A DNA stretch of 64,000 bases from contig CAJWHM010000005.1 of NCBI GenBank assembly GCA_913041125.1, positions 1-64,000 of the forward strand, in the 5' to 3' direction. A program made the position numbers and the translations under genes. Positions 18,411 to 27,600 of this stretch are shown here, piece by piece (position 1 is the first letter of the stretch; each line of letters starts with the position of its first letter). This DNA comes from an uncultured Bacteroidota bacterium. GTDB taxonomy: Bacteria > Bacteroidota > Bacteroidia > Flavobacteriales > Flavobacteriaceae. The notes beneath the pieces were generated by a model. The model ran no database searches. It was not told the DNA's origin and saw only the letters and a list, made by a program, of their open reading frames with translations.

Positions 18411-20039
18411 ATCAAAACACTTAAAGGAATAGTAGCTAGTTCAGGTATAGCGATTGGTAAAGCGAAGTTTATTGTAGATAATAAATCTATTGAAATATTT
18501 AATAAATATAGTACTGAAAGTGAAGCTGAATTAATTCGGTTTAGAAAGGCTATTATAGAAGCAACAAAAAAAAATAGATCTTATAAAAAAAAGATTTTTT
18601 CTTCACTTTCTTCTCAAGAATTAGAAATTTATGATGCATACGAGAGTATAATTAATGATCCTGATGTTATTGATCAAACAATTGAAATAATTAAAAGGGA
18701 TAAATTTTCAGCTGCATTTGCATATTTTAATGTTGCTCAAAACTTTATTAATGAACTTAAAAAAATTGATGATCCCTATCTTAAACAAAGAGCCCAAGAC
18801 ATCGAAATGATTTCAAAATTAGTTATTGAAATTTTAGAAGATAAAAAAAAATCACCGTCGAAGATTAACATTCCATCTATTGTAGTAGCCGAAAAAATTA
18901 ATCCTAATACTCTTGCAGAATTGGAATCAAAAAATTTAATTGGCCTAATAACAAGTAAGGGCGGGCTTACTGACCATACTTCAATTATTGCTAAAGCTAT
19001 GGGTGTCCCCTACCTTATAAATGTGGAAAATGCATCTGAAAAAATAAAGAATGGAGATTTTTTAATTATTGACAGTAATGAAAAAAGTGTAAAAATAAAT
19101 CCTGAAAAAGAAACAATTTTAAAATATAAAAAAATAATATCTGATCAAGAGATTAAGAATAGAAAACAGCTTTTAAATTCAAAAGACAAAGCTTTTACTA
19201 AATCTGGAAAAACTATAAATATTATGGCTAATGTTGGGTCATTAGAAGATGGCAAAAAAGCTTTTGAATATGGGGCAGACGGTATAGGATTATTAAGGAC
19301 AGAGCTTTGTTTTATAAATAGTAGTGTTGTTCCAGAGGAAGAAACACATTATAAAACTTATAAAAAGATACTTGAAACTATCCCAGAAAAAAAATGTACT
19401 CTTCGTTTGCTAGACTTTGGTACAGATAAGAAAGTTTCTTATTTACCTGTTTCTAATGAGCAGAATCCAGCCATTGGCAATAGAGCTCTAAGGCTTGGTT
19501 TTATGTATTACGAAAGTCTTTTAAAGCCTCAAATAAGATCATTCCTTAGACTATCAAAGATATTCGAAATCAAGATTCTCTGTCCCATGATTACAACGCC
19601 TAATGATTTGATTCAAGTTATAGATGCGATAAAACAAGAACAAGAAGAATTAAATTTATTAGGTGAAGAAATAAATGAAATTCCCGAAATTGGTATAATG
19701 GTTGAAGTTCCTAATGTGGCAATGAATCCTTTAGATTTTGTTTCAACCGCAGACTTCTTTTCATTTGGGACTAATGATTTAGCTCAATTTTTAATGGCTG
19801 CTGACAGAACTAATGAAATGGTATCACATTATTTAGAACAAGCAAATCAAACCGTTGTTAAATTGATAAAAGACTTTGCTAAAGCACTAAAACCTTACAA
19901 AAAAGAGATAAGTATATGTGGAGAATTAGCATCTAATCAATCTTATTTAAAAGAATTTATTGATTTAGGACTTAGTAGTTTGAGTGTAACTCCTAGTCAA
20001 ATTCCAAAAATCAAAACAAAAATTTTATCACTTATATAA
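18411..20039 (+). CDS. ptsI: PTS enzyme I, start codon problem
   Basis: Enzyme I moves phosphate from phosphoenolpyruvate to HPr. The frame encodes the N-terminal KGIVASSGIAIGKA, the phosphohistidine loop GGLTDHTSIIAKAMG and the C-terminal PEP-binding elements GADGIGLLRTELCF, FFSFGTNDLAQF and SICGELAS. Counting from codon 18411, the active residues fall at H189 and C503, near the usual E. coli positions. However, no ATG, GTG or TTG lies in frame between an in-frame TGA (18399) and the conserved N-terminus, so the track begins only at 18807. An ATG at 18398 overlaps the ptsH stop but is one base out of frame; removing one A of the AAAA at 18404-18407 would give MIKHIKTLKGIVASSG. I place the start provisionally at codon 18411 (ATC). 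Confidence 0.75.
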   Translation: MKTLKGIVASSGIAIGKAKFIVDNKSIEIFNKYSTESEAELIRFRKAIIEATKKNRSYKKKIFSSLSSQELEIYDAYESIINDPDVIDQTIEIIKRDKFSAAFAYFNVAQNFINELKKIDDPYLKQRAQDIEMISKLVIEILEDKKKSPSKINIPSIVVAEKINPNTLAELESKNLIGLITSKGGLTDHTSIIAKAMGVPYLINVENASEKIKNGDFLIIDSNEKSVKINPEKETILKYKKIISDQEIKNRKQLLNSKDKAFTKSGKTINIMANVGSLEDGKKAFEYGADGIGLLRTELCFINSSVVPEEETHYKTYKKILETIPEKKCTLRLLDFGTDKKVSYLPVSNEQNPAIGNRALRLGFMYYESLLKPQIRSFLRLSKIFEIKILCPMITTPNDLIQVIDAIKQEQEELNLLGEEINEIPEIGIMVEVPNVAMNPLDFVSTADFFSFGTNDLAQFLMAADRTNEMVSHYLEQANQTVVKLIKDFAKALKPYKKEISICGELASNQSYLKEFIDLGLSSLSVTPSQIPKIKTKILSLI

Positions 20040-20114
20040 TTTTTAAAATGCATTCTATAAAAAATAACCCTAAATATTATTTATTTTTAAATTAAAACAA
20101 ACCTATTTATACAA

Positions 20115-21800
20115 ATGAATAATGATTATGATGCTATAGTGGTTGGATCTGGAATTAGTGGTGGATGGGCTGCAAAAGAATTTTGTGAAAAAGGATTGAA
20201 AACCCTTGTTATTGAAAGAGGTCGTATGGTAAAACACATAGAAGATTATACAACTATGAATAAAGATCCATGGGATATGAAATTTGGGGGGAGATCTTCA
20301 CAAGAGGTATTAAAGGATTATAATAAACAAAGAAGGTGGGGAGTTAATGAGGGTAACAGGCATTTTTACAATAAAGACTCCGAATATGATTACGACGAGG
20401 ATAAACCATTTGACTGGATCCGTGGTACTCAAGTTGGAGGTCGTTCTTTAATATGGGGAAGACAAACTTATAGGTGGAGTGACGATGATTTTGAAGCAAA
20501 TTTAAGAGATGGTATAGCTGTGGATTGGCCTGTTCGATATAAAGAAATTGCTCCCTGGTATTCATATGTAGAAAAATTTATTGGTGTAAGTGGTGAGCCT
20601 CTTAACTTACCTCATCTTCCAGATAGTGAGTTTTTACCTGCTATGGAACTGAATTGTGTGGAAAAAGAATTACGTAATTCTATAGCTAAAAACTACTCAA
20701 ATCGATTTCTTACAATTGGAAGAGTGGCTCATATAACAAAGGGAAGTAAAGATGGAGCTGGAAGAAATGCTTGTCAGTATAGAAATCGATGTGACAGAGG
20801 ATGTCTTTTTGGGTCTTATTTTAGTTCGAATTCCTCTACCCTTCCCGTTGCAGAAAAAACAGGTAATCTTACACTAAGAACTGATTCAATTGTAACTAAT
20901 ATCATTTATAATGATGAAACCAAAAAAGCAACAGGTGTAAGAGTCGTTGACACTCACACAAAAAAAATATCAAAATTTAATGCAAAAGTTATTTTTTTAT
21001 GTGCTTCGTCAATGGCATCTACAGCAATATTATTAAACTCTAAATCAAATCGTTTTCCAGATGGATTAGGAAATGACTCAGGTGAATTAGGACATAATAT
21101 AATGGATCACCAGTTAGGGAGTGGTGCTTCGGGAAAATTTGATGGATACAATGACAAATATTATTATGGTCGAAGACCTAATGGATTTTATATTCCAAGA
21201 TTCCGTAATATAGGTGGAAAAGAAAAAGGAGTTAATTTTTTGAGAGGTTATGGTTACCAGGGAGGTGCAGGAAGAGGTGATTGGTCAGAAAGTATAGCTG
21301 AGCTTGGGTATGGATCTGAATTAAAAAAGGCATTATTAAAACCAGGCAATTGGACTATTGGAATGGGAGGTTTTGGTGAAGTATTGCCATATCACGAAAA
21401 CAAAATGTATTTAGATTATAATAAAATTGACACTTTCGGTTTACCTAAAATTGTTTTCGATGCTGAATTTAAAGAAAATGAAATAAGAATGAAAGAGGAT
21501 TGGAAAATTCAAGCGGCAGAAATGTTAGAAAAAGCGGGTTGTAAAGAAGTGACAATTTTTGATTCAAACGCTCCCATTGGAAAAGGCATACACGAAATGG
21601 GAACAGCTAGAATGGGAAAAGATCCAAAAACATCTGTTCTTAATAAATATAATCAAATACATAGTGTCCCTAATGTTTTTGTTACTGATGGTGCTTTTAT
21701 GACTTCTTCAGGAACACAAAACCCATCATTAACATATATGGCTTTTACTGCAAGAGCTGTTAATTATGCTGTTAATGAATTAAAAAAAATGAACTTATAA
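20115..21800 (+). CDS. GMC-family FAD-dependent oxidoreductase
   Basis: This 561-residue flavoprotein oxidises alcohol or sugar groups. The FAD-binding Rossmann motif IVVGSGISGGWAAKE opens the protein, with no signal peptide visible. Conserved GMC features are GTQVGGRSLIWGRQ, a catalytic histidine in GIHEMGTARMG and a late asparagine in GTQNPSLTYM. A cysteine cluster, CQYRNRCDRGCLFGS, is present as in Bacteroidota homologues and could bind a cofactor. No partner gluconate-dehydrogenase subunit 3 gene is adjacent. It lies 75 bp after ptsI and could process a sugar linked to that operon, but this is inferred from position. Confidence 0.88.
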   Translation: MNNDYDAIVVGSGISGGWAAKEFCEKGLKTLVIERGRMVKHIEDYTTMNKDPWDMKFGGRSSQEVLKDYNKQRRWGVNEGNRHFYNKDSEYDYDEDKPFDWIRGTQVGGRSLIWGRQTYRWSDDDFEANLRDGIAVDWPVRYKEIAPWYSYVEKFIGVSGEPLNLPHLPDSEFLPAMELNCVEKELRNSIAKNYSNRFLTIGRVAHITKGSKDGAGRNACQYRNRCDRGCLFGSYFSSNSSTLPVAEKTGNLTLRTDSIVTNIIYNDETKKATGVRVVDTHTKKISKFNAKVIFLCASSMASTAILLNSKSNRFPDGLGNDSGELGHNIMDHQLGSGASGKFDGYNDKYYYGRRPNGFYIPRFRNIGGKEKGVNFLRGYGYQGGAGRGDWSESIAELGYGSELKKALLKPGNWTIGMGGFGEVLPYHENKMYLDYNKIDTFGLPKIVFDAEFKENEIRMKEDWKIQAAEMLEKAGCKEVTIFDSNAPIGKGIHEMGTARMGKDPKTSVLNKYNQIHSVPNVFVTDGAFMTSSGTQNPSLTYMAFTARAVNYAVNELKKMNL

Positions 21801-21824
21801 ATTTAATACAATTAGTGATTAATT

Positions 21825-23258
21825 ATGAACAAAAAAATTCTAACCCTACTTTCTTTATTAGTATTGGCATCTTGTCAAGATAATACCCTTTTTTTTGAAG
21901 AAAGTTTTATAATTGATAATATAAATTTAATTGATCCTATTGAAGGTTTAATTCCAAACCAAACAGTTGTTATTAAGGGAAATAAAATTATAGAAATTTA
22001 TAACTCAAAAGAAATTAACCTTTCTCAAAAAAATAATATTTATTCTGGAGATGAAAAATATCTAATTCCTGGATTATGGGATGCTCATATTCATTTTGCC
22101 TTTGAAAAAGATCTCGCATCAAGTATGCCAAATTTGTTTCTTTACTATGGAATTACAAGTTTAAGAGACACGGGTGGACCGATTGAATTTGTGGATCAAT
22201 TCAAACAGAATGCTTTAAAAAATCCCAAAACAAAAAGTCGTGTCAAAATTGCTGGTCCACTATTGGACGGTAAATATAATGTTTATGATGGTAGTGACAT
22301 TACTCACCCAGTTCTCTCAATAAAAAATATTGATGAATCCCAATTGAAAAAAAATATAGAAGATTTGGTTGACTTAAAGGTCGACTTTCTTAAAGCATAT
22401 GAAATGTTAAGTCCAAAACAATTTAAAGTTTTAATGGATTTATCTAAAAAACATAATTTAAAAGTAACAGGACATGTGCCATTAAGTATGGATGTAATTT
22501 CTGTTTCAAATCTTGGTTTAAATAGTATAGAGCACTTTAGAAACATTGAGCTCTCAATGACAAATTTAGATCAAGAGCTTTTAAAAGAAAGACTCAGTCT
22601 TTTAAAAAATAAGTCATCTTTAAGTGGAGCAAAACTAAGATCTAAGCTTCATGATAAACAACGAATGCGCTCTATATATAATTTAGATTCTTCGAAAATA
22701 AAAGAAGTTGTTTCTACTTTGTCAAAGAATAATACATGGCAGATCCCCACATTGAAATTATATAAAAACTTTGCATACAAAAATTACAAAAATCAAGAAT
22801 ATTTAAGATCACTAGACATATTACCTGAAACCTCTAAAATAGCTTGGAAAAAAAGAATAAATAAAATCAGTTTAGATCAAAGCAAACAGATGAAAGATTA
22901 TACTGATTGGTCAAAAAACATGGTGAAATTTATGCATGAAAATGATATAAAATTTATGGCTGGAACCGACACTCCTATTGGATTTCTGGTTCCAGGACTA
23001 AGTTTACATCAAGAAATTCAAGAACTGAATGAAGCTGGATTAAACACTTTAGAGGCATTACAAACTGCTACAATAAATCCATCAATTTATTTTAACCTTC
23101 AAGACTCTCTTGGAAGAATAAAAAATAATTACGTTGCTGATCTTATAATTTTAGCTAAAAATCCATTGGAAGATATAAGAAATACGAAAAGTATTTTAGC
23201 TGTCATTAAGGATGGAAATTATTTAGACAGAAATTATTTAGATTCAATTGTTAGGTGA
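21825..23258 (+). CDS. Amidohydrolase-family lipoprotein
   Basis: The N-terminus (KKILTLLSLLVLASCQD) is a lipoprotein signal with Cys lipobox. The body has the amidohydrolase layout: the first metal motif DAHIHF, an expected bridging lysine region (FLKAYEM), a histidine in VTGHVPLSM, a further IEHFRN, and the late aspartate in AGTDTPIGF. C-terminal ADLIILAKNPLEDIRNT is typical of imidazolonepropionase-type members. It therefore probably cleaves an amide or cyclic C-N bond in the periplasm. It overlaps the next gene by 4 bp. Confidence 0.85.
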   Translation: MNKKILTLLSLLVLASCQDNTLFFEESFIIDNINLIDPIEGLIPNQTVVIKGNKIIEIYNSKEINLSQKNNIYSGDEKYLIPGLWDAHIHFAFEKDLASSMPNLFLYYGITSLRDTGGPIEFVDQFKQNALKNPKTKSRVKIAGPLLDGKYNVYDGSDITHPVLSIKNIDESQLKKNIEDLVDLKVDFLKAYEMLSPKQFKVLMDLSKKHNLKVTGHVPLSMDVISVSNLGLNSIEHFRNIELSMTNLDQELLKERLSLLKNKSSLSGAKLRSKLHDKQRMRSIYNLDSSKIKEVVSTLSKNNTWQIPTLKLYKNFAYKNYKNQEYLRSLDILPETSKIAWKKRINKISLDQSKQMKDYTDWSKNMVKFMHENDIKFMAGTDTPIGFLVPGLSLHQEIQELNEAGLNTLEALQTATINPSIYFNLQDSLGRIKNNYVADLIILAKNPLEDIRNTKSILAVIKDGNYLDRNYLDSIVR

Positions 23259-24310
23259 TTAATTTCTATTTTTTGTTATCTACTCTTTTAAAAAGAGTAA
23301 AAATTATATATCTCTTAATACCAACTTTAAGTTTTTCTCAGGTTGGTACATTAAATGCTTTCGATAACAGAGATATCTCAAGCTTATATATCAACACGAA
23401 AAGTGAAAAAGAAATTTTACTTGGCGAACCCTATTATACTCCATTAATAAATGGATATAGATACAATGCCCAAATTGATAAAATAGTCGATTCTTTAAAT
23501 AATATTTTATATGTTGATAAAATAAAACTTGGAGAATTAAATTTTATTAAGAAAGAATACTATAAAAGATGGAGTAAAAAAAAATCAATTGGATATCTAA
23601 TAGAAAATAAAAATGGAGATTATGTAAGGGTTCAAAAAAAAATAAATAGTAATTATAATCCAAGATTAAATACTGATTCAAATAAAAAATTTGAAGAGAG
23701 AATAACATACTTCCGATTAATTGATAATAAAATCAAACAAATAAAAAAAAATGAGGATTCATTTTTTCACTATTATATTTTTGTTGGATTAAATAGTTCA
23801 CAGCTGAATATATATTCTGATCAGGATTTTGCATACAGGAATTCAACTTATTATGGACTAGGATTAACTTTTCCACTAAAAAGTAAATTTAGTTTTAAAA
23901 ATAATGTATTATACTCCAAAAATGGAAACAAAAAGTGGTATACAACTGAAAATGAAACCGGAAGAGAAAAAATCGTTTATAATACTTTGGGATTAGAATT
24001 ATTAGTAAATAAAAAATTTAATTTTTTCAATTTTTTTACTGGATTAAGAACAGATTATGCAGCTAAAAGGGAACGAATTCTGTTAAGTAGAAAATGGTAT
24101 GGATTTAGCTTTAGAGATGATTATACAAAATTAGATAATACAATTATAAAATTTAATCCATTGAGTGTAACATTTGGTTTTTCATTTGAAGTATTAGAAT
24201 CGATTGAGTTTGAAATTAAAAATGTACTTAGCTTATCTAATCTTAGTGCTAATTCCACTAATAGTATAAAATTATTTGCTATACAGAATGGATTTGTATA
24301 TATTTTTTAA
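23255..24310 (+). CDS. Uncharacterised envelope protein, possibly outer-membrane beta-barrel
   Basis: I do not recognise this 351-residue protein. The start is GTG 23255, overlapping the previous stop (GTGA). After an N-terminal hydrophobic stretch ending in LSFSQ it is probably exported. The second half has alternating aromatic/polar strands (STYYGLGLTFPLKSKFSF, FNFFTGLRTDY and a C-terminal IQNGFVYIF), consistent with beta-barrel strands and a terminal aromatic residue. Translational coupling suggests it works with the amidohydrolase lipoprotein. Confidence 0.55.
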   Translation: MINFYFLLSTLLKRVKIIYLLIPTLSFSQVGTLNAFDNRDISSLYINTKSEKEILLGEPYYTPLINGYRYNAQIDKIVDSLNNILYVDKIKLGELNFIKKEYYKRWSKKKSIGYLIENKNGDYVRVQKKINSNYNPRLNTDSNKKFEERITYFRLIDNKIKQIKKNEDSFFHYYIFVGLNSSQLNIYSDQDFAYRNSTYYGLGLTFPLKSKFSFKNNVLYSKNGNKKWYTTENETGREKIVYNTLGLELLVNKKFNFFNFFTGLRTDYAAKRERILLSRKWYGFSFRDDYTKLDNTIIKFNPLSVTFGFSFEVLESIEFEIKNVLSLSNLSANSTNSIKLFAIQNGFVYIF

Positions 24311-24342
24311 TCAATATTTTATTCGTTATATATTGATTAAAA
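24305..24342. repeat. AT-rich inverted repeat, possible terminator
   Basis: The arms TTTAATCAATAT (24306-24317) and ATATTGATTAAA (24330-24341) are perfect reverse complements, extendable by one pair, with a 12-base loop. The left arm overlaps the stop codon of the upstream gene. It may assist termination there, although it is not followed by a T-run. Confidence 0.4.
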
Positions 24343-24362
24343 CCCATTAGATATATAAGTAC

Positions 24363-24390
24363 AAAGGGATAACTTTATTGTTATCCCTTT
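24363..24390. terminator. Bidirectional hairpin terminator
   Basis: AAAGGGATAAC and GTTATCCCTTT form a perfect 11-bp stem with a 6-base loop (TTTATT). It lies just after the envelope gene on the plus strand and directly downstream of tRNA-Gln on the minus strand, so it could serve both. Confidence 0.7.
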
Positions 24391-24398
24391 ATCATTTG

Positions 24399-24471
24399 TT
24401 GGCCTACTAGGGATCGAACCTAGACTCTTCTGAACCAAAATCAGACGTGTTGCCAGTTACACCATAGGCCA
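24399..24471 (-). tRNA. tRNA-Gln (anticodon TTG)
   Basis: The minus strand folds as a cloverleaf: acceptor TGGCCTA pairs with TAGGCCA, a short D arm (GTGT/ACAC), anticodon stem TCTGA/TCAGA with loop TTTTGGT giving anticodon TTG, a 5-base variable region, and T arm CTAGG-TTCGATC-CCTAG. The discriminator is A and CCA is not encoded. It is a single tRNA gene with its own promoter and terminator. Confidence 0.95.
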
Positions 24472-24479
24472 AGAGTGGG

Positions 24480-24510
24480 CAAATTTACATGAAAGTTTTT
24501 TGTACACCAA
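24480..24510 (-). promoter_or_regulatory. Promoter of tRNA-Gln
   Basis: On the minus strand TTG, a 20-base spacer and TAAATTTG match the Bacteroidota -33/-7 consensus (TTTG, TAnnTTTG) well. The -7 element ends 8 bases before the mature tRNA start, so transcription should begin near its 5' end. Confidence 0.7.
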
Positions 24511-24558
24511 CTTTTGAATAAAAATAAGATTACAAAAAAAACACATATTATATATTTA

Positions 24559-24592
24559 AAGAGCGTAAAACTCTTGTAAGGTCGTATTCCTT
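24559..24592. repeat. Two small tandem hairpins upstream of the DUF2723 gene
   Basis: AAGAG-N7-CTCTT (24559-24575) is followed after two bases by AAGG-N7-CCTT (24578-24592). The stems are short (5 and 4 bp) and could be chance. They lie about 45-80 bases before the ATG at 24638. In the rest of the 24,311-24,637 gap I see only the inverted repeats, the terminator, the tRNA and its promoter listed here. Confidence 0.25.
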
Positions 24593-24637
24593 CCTTGATT
24601 TATTGTTAAATTCGTGGCAAGAAATGAAAAACTTTTC

Positions 24638-27600
24638 ATGAGCGAAAAAACATATCGAATTTGGAATCTTAGTCTGGGATGGTTTTGTTTTTCCATTGCT
24701 TTATTTGTTTTTGGAAGCACTGTTGAACCAACTGCGAGTTTTTGGGATGCAGGAGAATATATCGCAACCTCTGCTAAACTTCAAATAGGTCATCCCCCAG
24801 GAGCACCTTTTTTTCAAATGATGGGAGCATTTTTTGCTCTTTTCGCGACAAGTCCTGAAAAAATTGCATTAATGGTAAATTATATGTCTGTATTTTCATC
24901 GGCATTTACAATACTTTTTCTTTTTTGGACTTTAACATTATTATTGAAAAAAATTCCAAGCTTTAAATCTCTTGAAACAATTTCTGAACGGTTTGGTTTT
25001 TTTGGAAGTGCATTAGTAGGATCTCTTACTTTTTGTTTTTCTGATAGTTTCTGGTTCAATGCCGTTGAAACAGAGGTATATGCAATGGCTACCATGATCT
25101 TATCTATTCTTTTTTGGATGGGTTTAAAATGGGAGGATGAAATGAATACTCCTAGAGGAGACAAGTGGTTATTAATGATTTCATTTGTAATTGGTCTTTC
25201 TTTTGGAGTACACTTTATGGGGCTTTTAACAATACCTGCTATTGGAATGATATATTATTTTAAAAATTATAAAAAGATTACAATAAAAGGATTTATTTAT
25301 GCGAATCTTATTTCAACAGCTATCCTTCTTGTAATATTTAAACTTTTACTTCCTTCAACGCTTGCATTTTTTGGTAAAGCTGAAGTTTTCTTTGTAAATA
25401 CTATTGGTCTTCCATTTAATAGTGGAACTATAATTGCTGCATTAATCATTATCACAATTTTTTATTACTCCCTAAAATTTACAAGAGAAAAAAATCTAGT
25501 GAATTTGAATACTGGAATTTTAGCAATTTTATTTGTATTAATTGGTTTTTCTTCATGGATAATGATTCCTATTCGAGCAAATGCAAACACTGTTATTAAT
25601 GAAAATTCTCCTTCAGATGCAAGACAGCTTCTTGCATATTATAACATGGAACAGTATCCAGAAACAAAACTATTTTATGGACCAATGTTTTCAGACATTT
25701 ATGCGGGTCAAGATCCTAACCAACCATACATAGATGATAAACCTAAATATGAAAGAGACTATAAAGCTGGAAAGTATAAAATTGTAAATTTTTGGGAAGA
25801 TGCAAGGTACAATTCAAATAGTGCTCATAATGGAATATTACCAAGATTATGGAGTAGTGAACATGCTGGAAACTACATTAATTTCACGGAACCATTAGAT
25901 TTTAAAATAAAATCTGAATATCGTTCAAATAATCAATTAAAAAGTAGGATAACTCAGTTTAAAGAAGAAGTTGCGAATGGCTCAGTTGATGGTGATCAAT
26001 ATCATGAGTTTCTAAAAAACTTTAGCCCATACCTTGACATTGAGAAACCTTCATTTTTTTCAAACTTGAAATTTTTTATTGAATATCAGTTAGGATATAT
26101 GTACCTGAGGTATTTTATGTGGAATTTTACTGGAAGACAAAATGATGAACAGGGAGAATACAACATTTTAGATGGAAACTGGATCAGTGGTATTCCATTT
26201 ATAGATGAAATTAGATTGGGTAACCAAGCAGAAGTAAATGATGACGCTTTAAACAATAAGGCTAGAAATACCTATTTTTTTCTTCCTTTTATTTTAGGTC
26301 TTATTGGCCTTTCTTTTATATACAAACAGGATCCTAAGCGTTTTTGGATTTTGATGTTATTTTTCTTGTTTACTGGGGTTGCATTAAAAGTGTATCTAAA
26401 CGAACGCCCTTTTGAACCTAGAGAAAGGGATTATGCTTTGGTTGGATCTTTTTATGTTTTTGCTATTTGTGTAGGAATGGGATGCATGAGCTTGATACGT
26501 TCAACTCAAAATTATTTTAAAATTAAATTTATTCAACCTTTAGTAATTTTCCTTTGTTTATTGGCAGTACCATTACTTATGGCATTTCAAAACTGGGATG
26601 ATCATGATCGTTCAAATAGATATACAGCTCAATCACTTTCTAGAGCGTATCTTCAATCAATACAAGAAGACAAAGGAGCAATAATTTTTACTATTGGCGA
26701 TAATGATACTTTTGCATTATGGTATGCTCAAGATATTGAAGGATACAGAACAGATGTAAGGACAATTAATTCAAGTCTCTTAGGTACTGACTGGTATATA
26801 GATCAAATGAAAAGAAAAACCTACGAAAGTGAGCCCATACCGTCCCAAATGACTCATGAATTATATGCTTACGGTGTTAGAGATGTTATTCGTTATCAAC
26901 CCGTTCTCGATTCTGTTCGTTGGGAAATTAAAGACTTTATGAATTGGGTAGCAAGTGATCACCCAAGGACTAAAATTAAAGATTTTTTACTTAAATCAGG
27001 GCGTGATCCAAATCAACTCCCCAAGAGTCAACAAGAAAGTGTCTTTTATCCAACAAATAAAATTCGTGTTCCAGTAAATAAAGAAAATGTTTTAAAAAGT
27101 GGTATTGTTAAACCTGAAGATGCTGACAAAATTTTACCATACATTGACATAAATCTTCCTGAAACAGCCATCTTAAAAAATCAAATGATGATGTTGGATA
27201 TATTAGCAAACAATGACTGGAAAAGACCTATTTATTTTACCGGTGGTAGCTATTCAGATTCAGAATATATGTGGATGAAAAAATATCTTCAATTAGAGGG
27301 ATTGGTTTATAAACTTGTTCCCATAAAAACTGACTTAGGGAAAGAAAACCCATATTTAATGGGGCGGATAGACAGTGAATTAATGTACGATATTGTCATG
27401 CAATGGGATTGGGGCAATTCCGATCGTACAGATATATATCATGACCCTGAAACAAGAAAAAATAGTATTTCTTTTAGAAGTAATATTGCAAGGCTATCTG
27501 AAAAATTAATAAATGAGGGCAAAATTGAAAAAGCAAAAAACGTCATGGACTTAGCTATCGATAAGATGCCTATAGACTACTTTGGTTATTATAGTTTATT

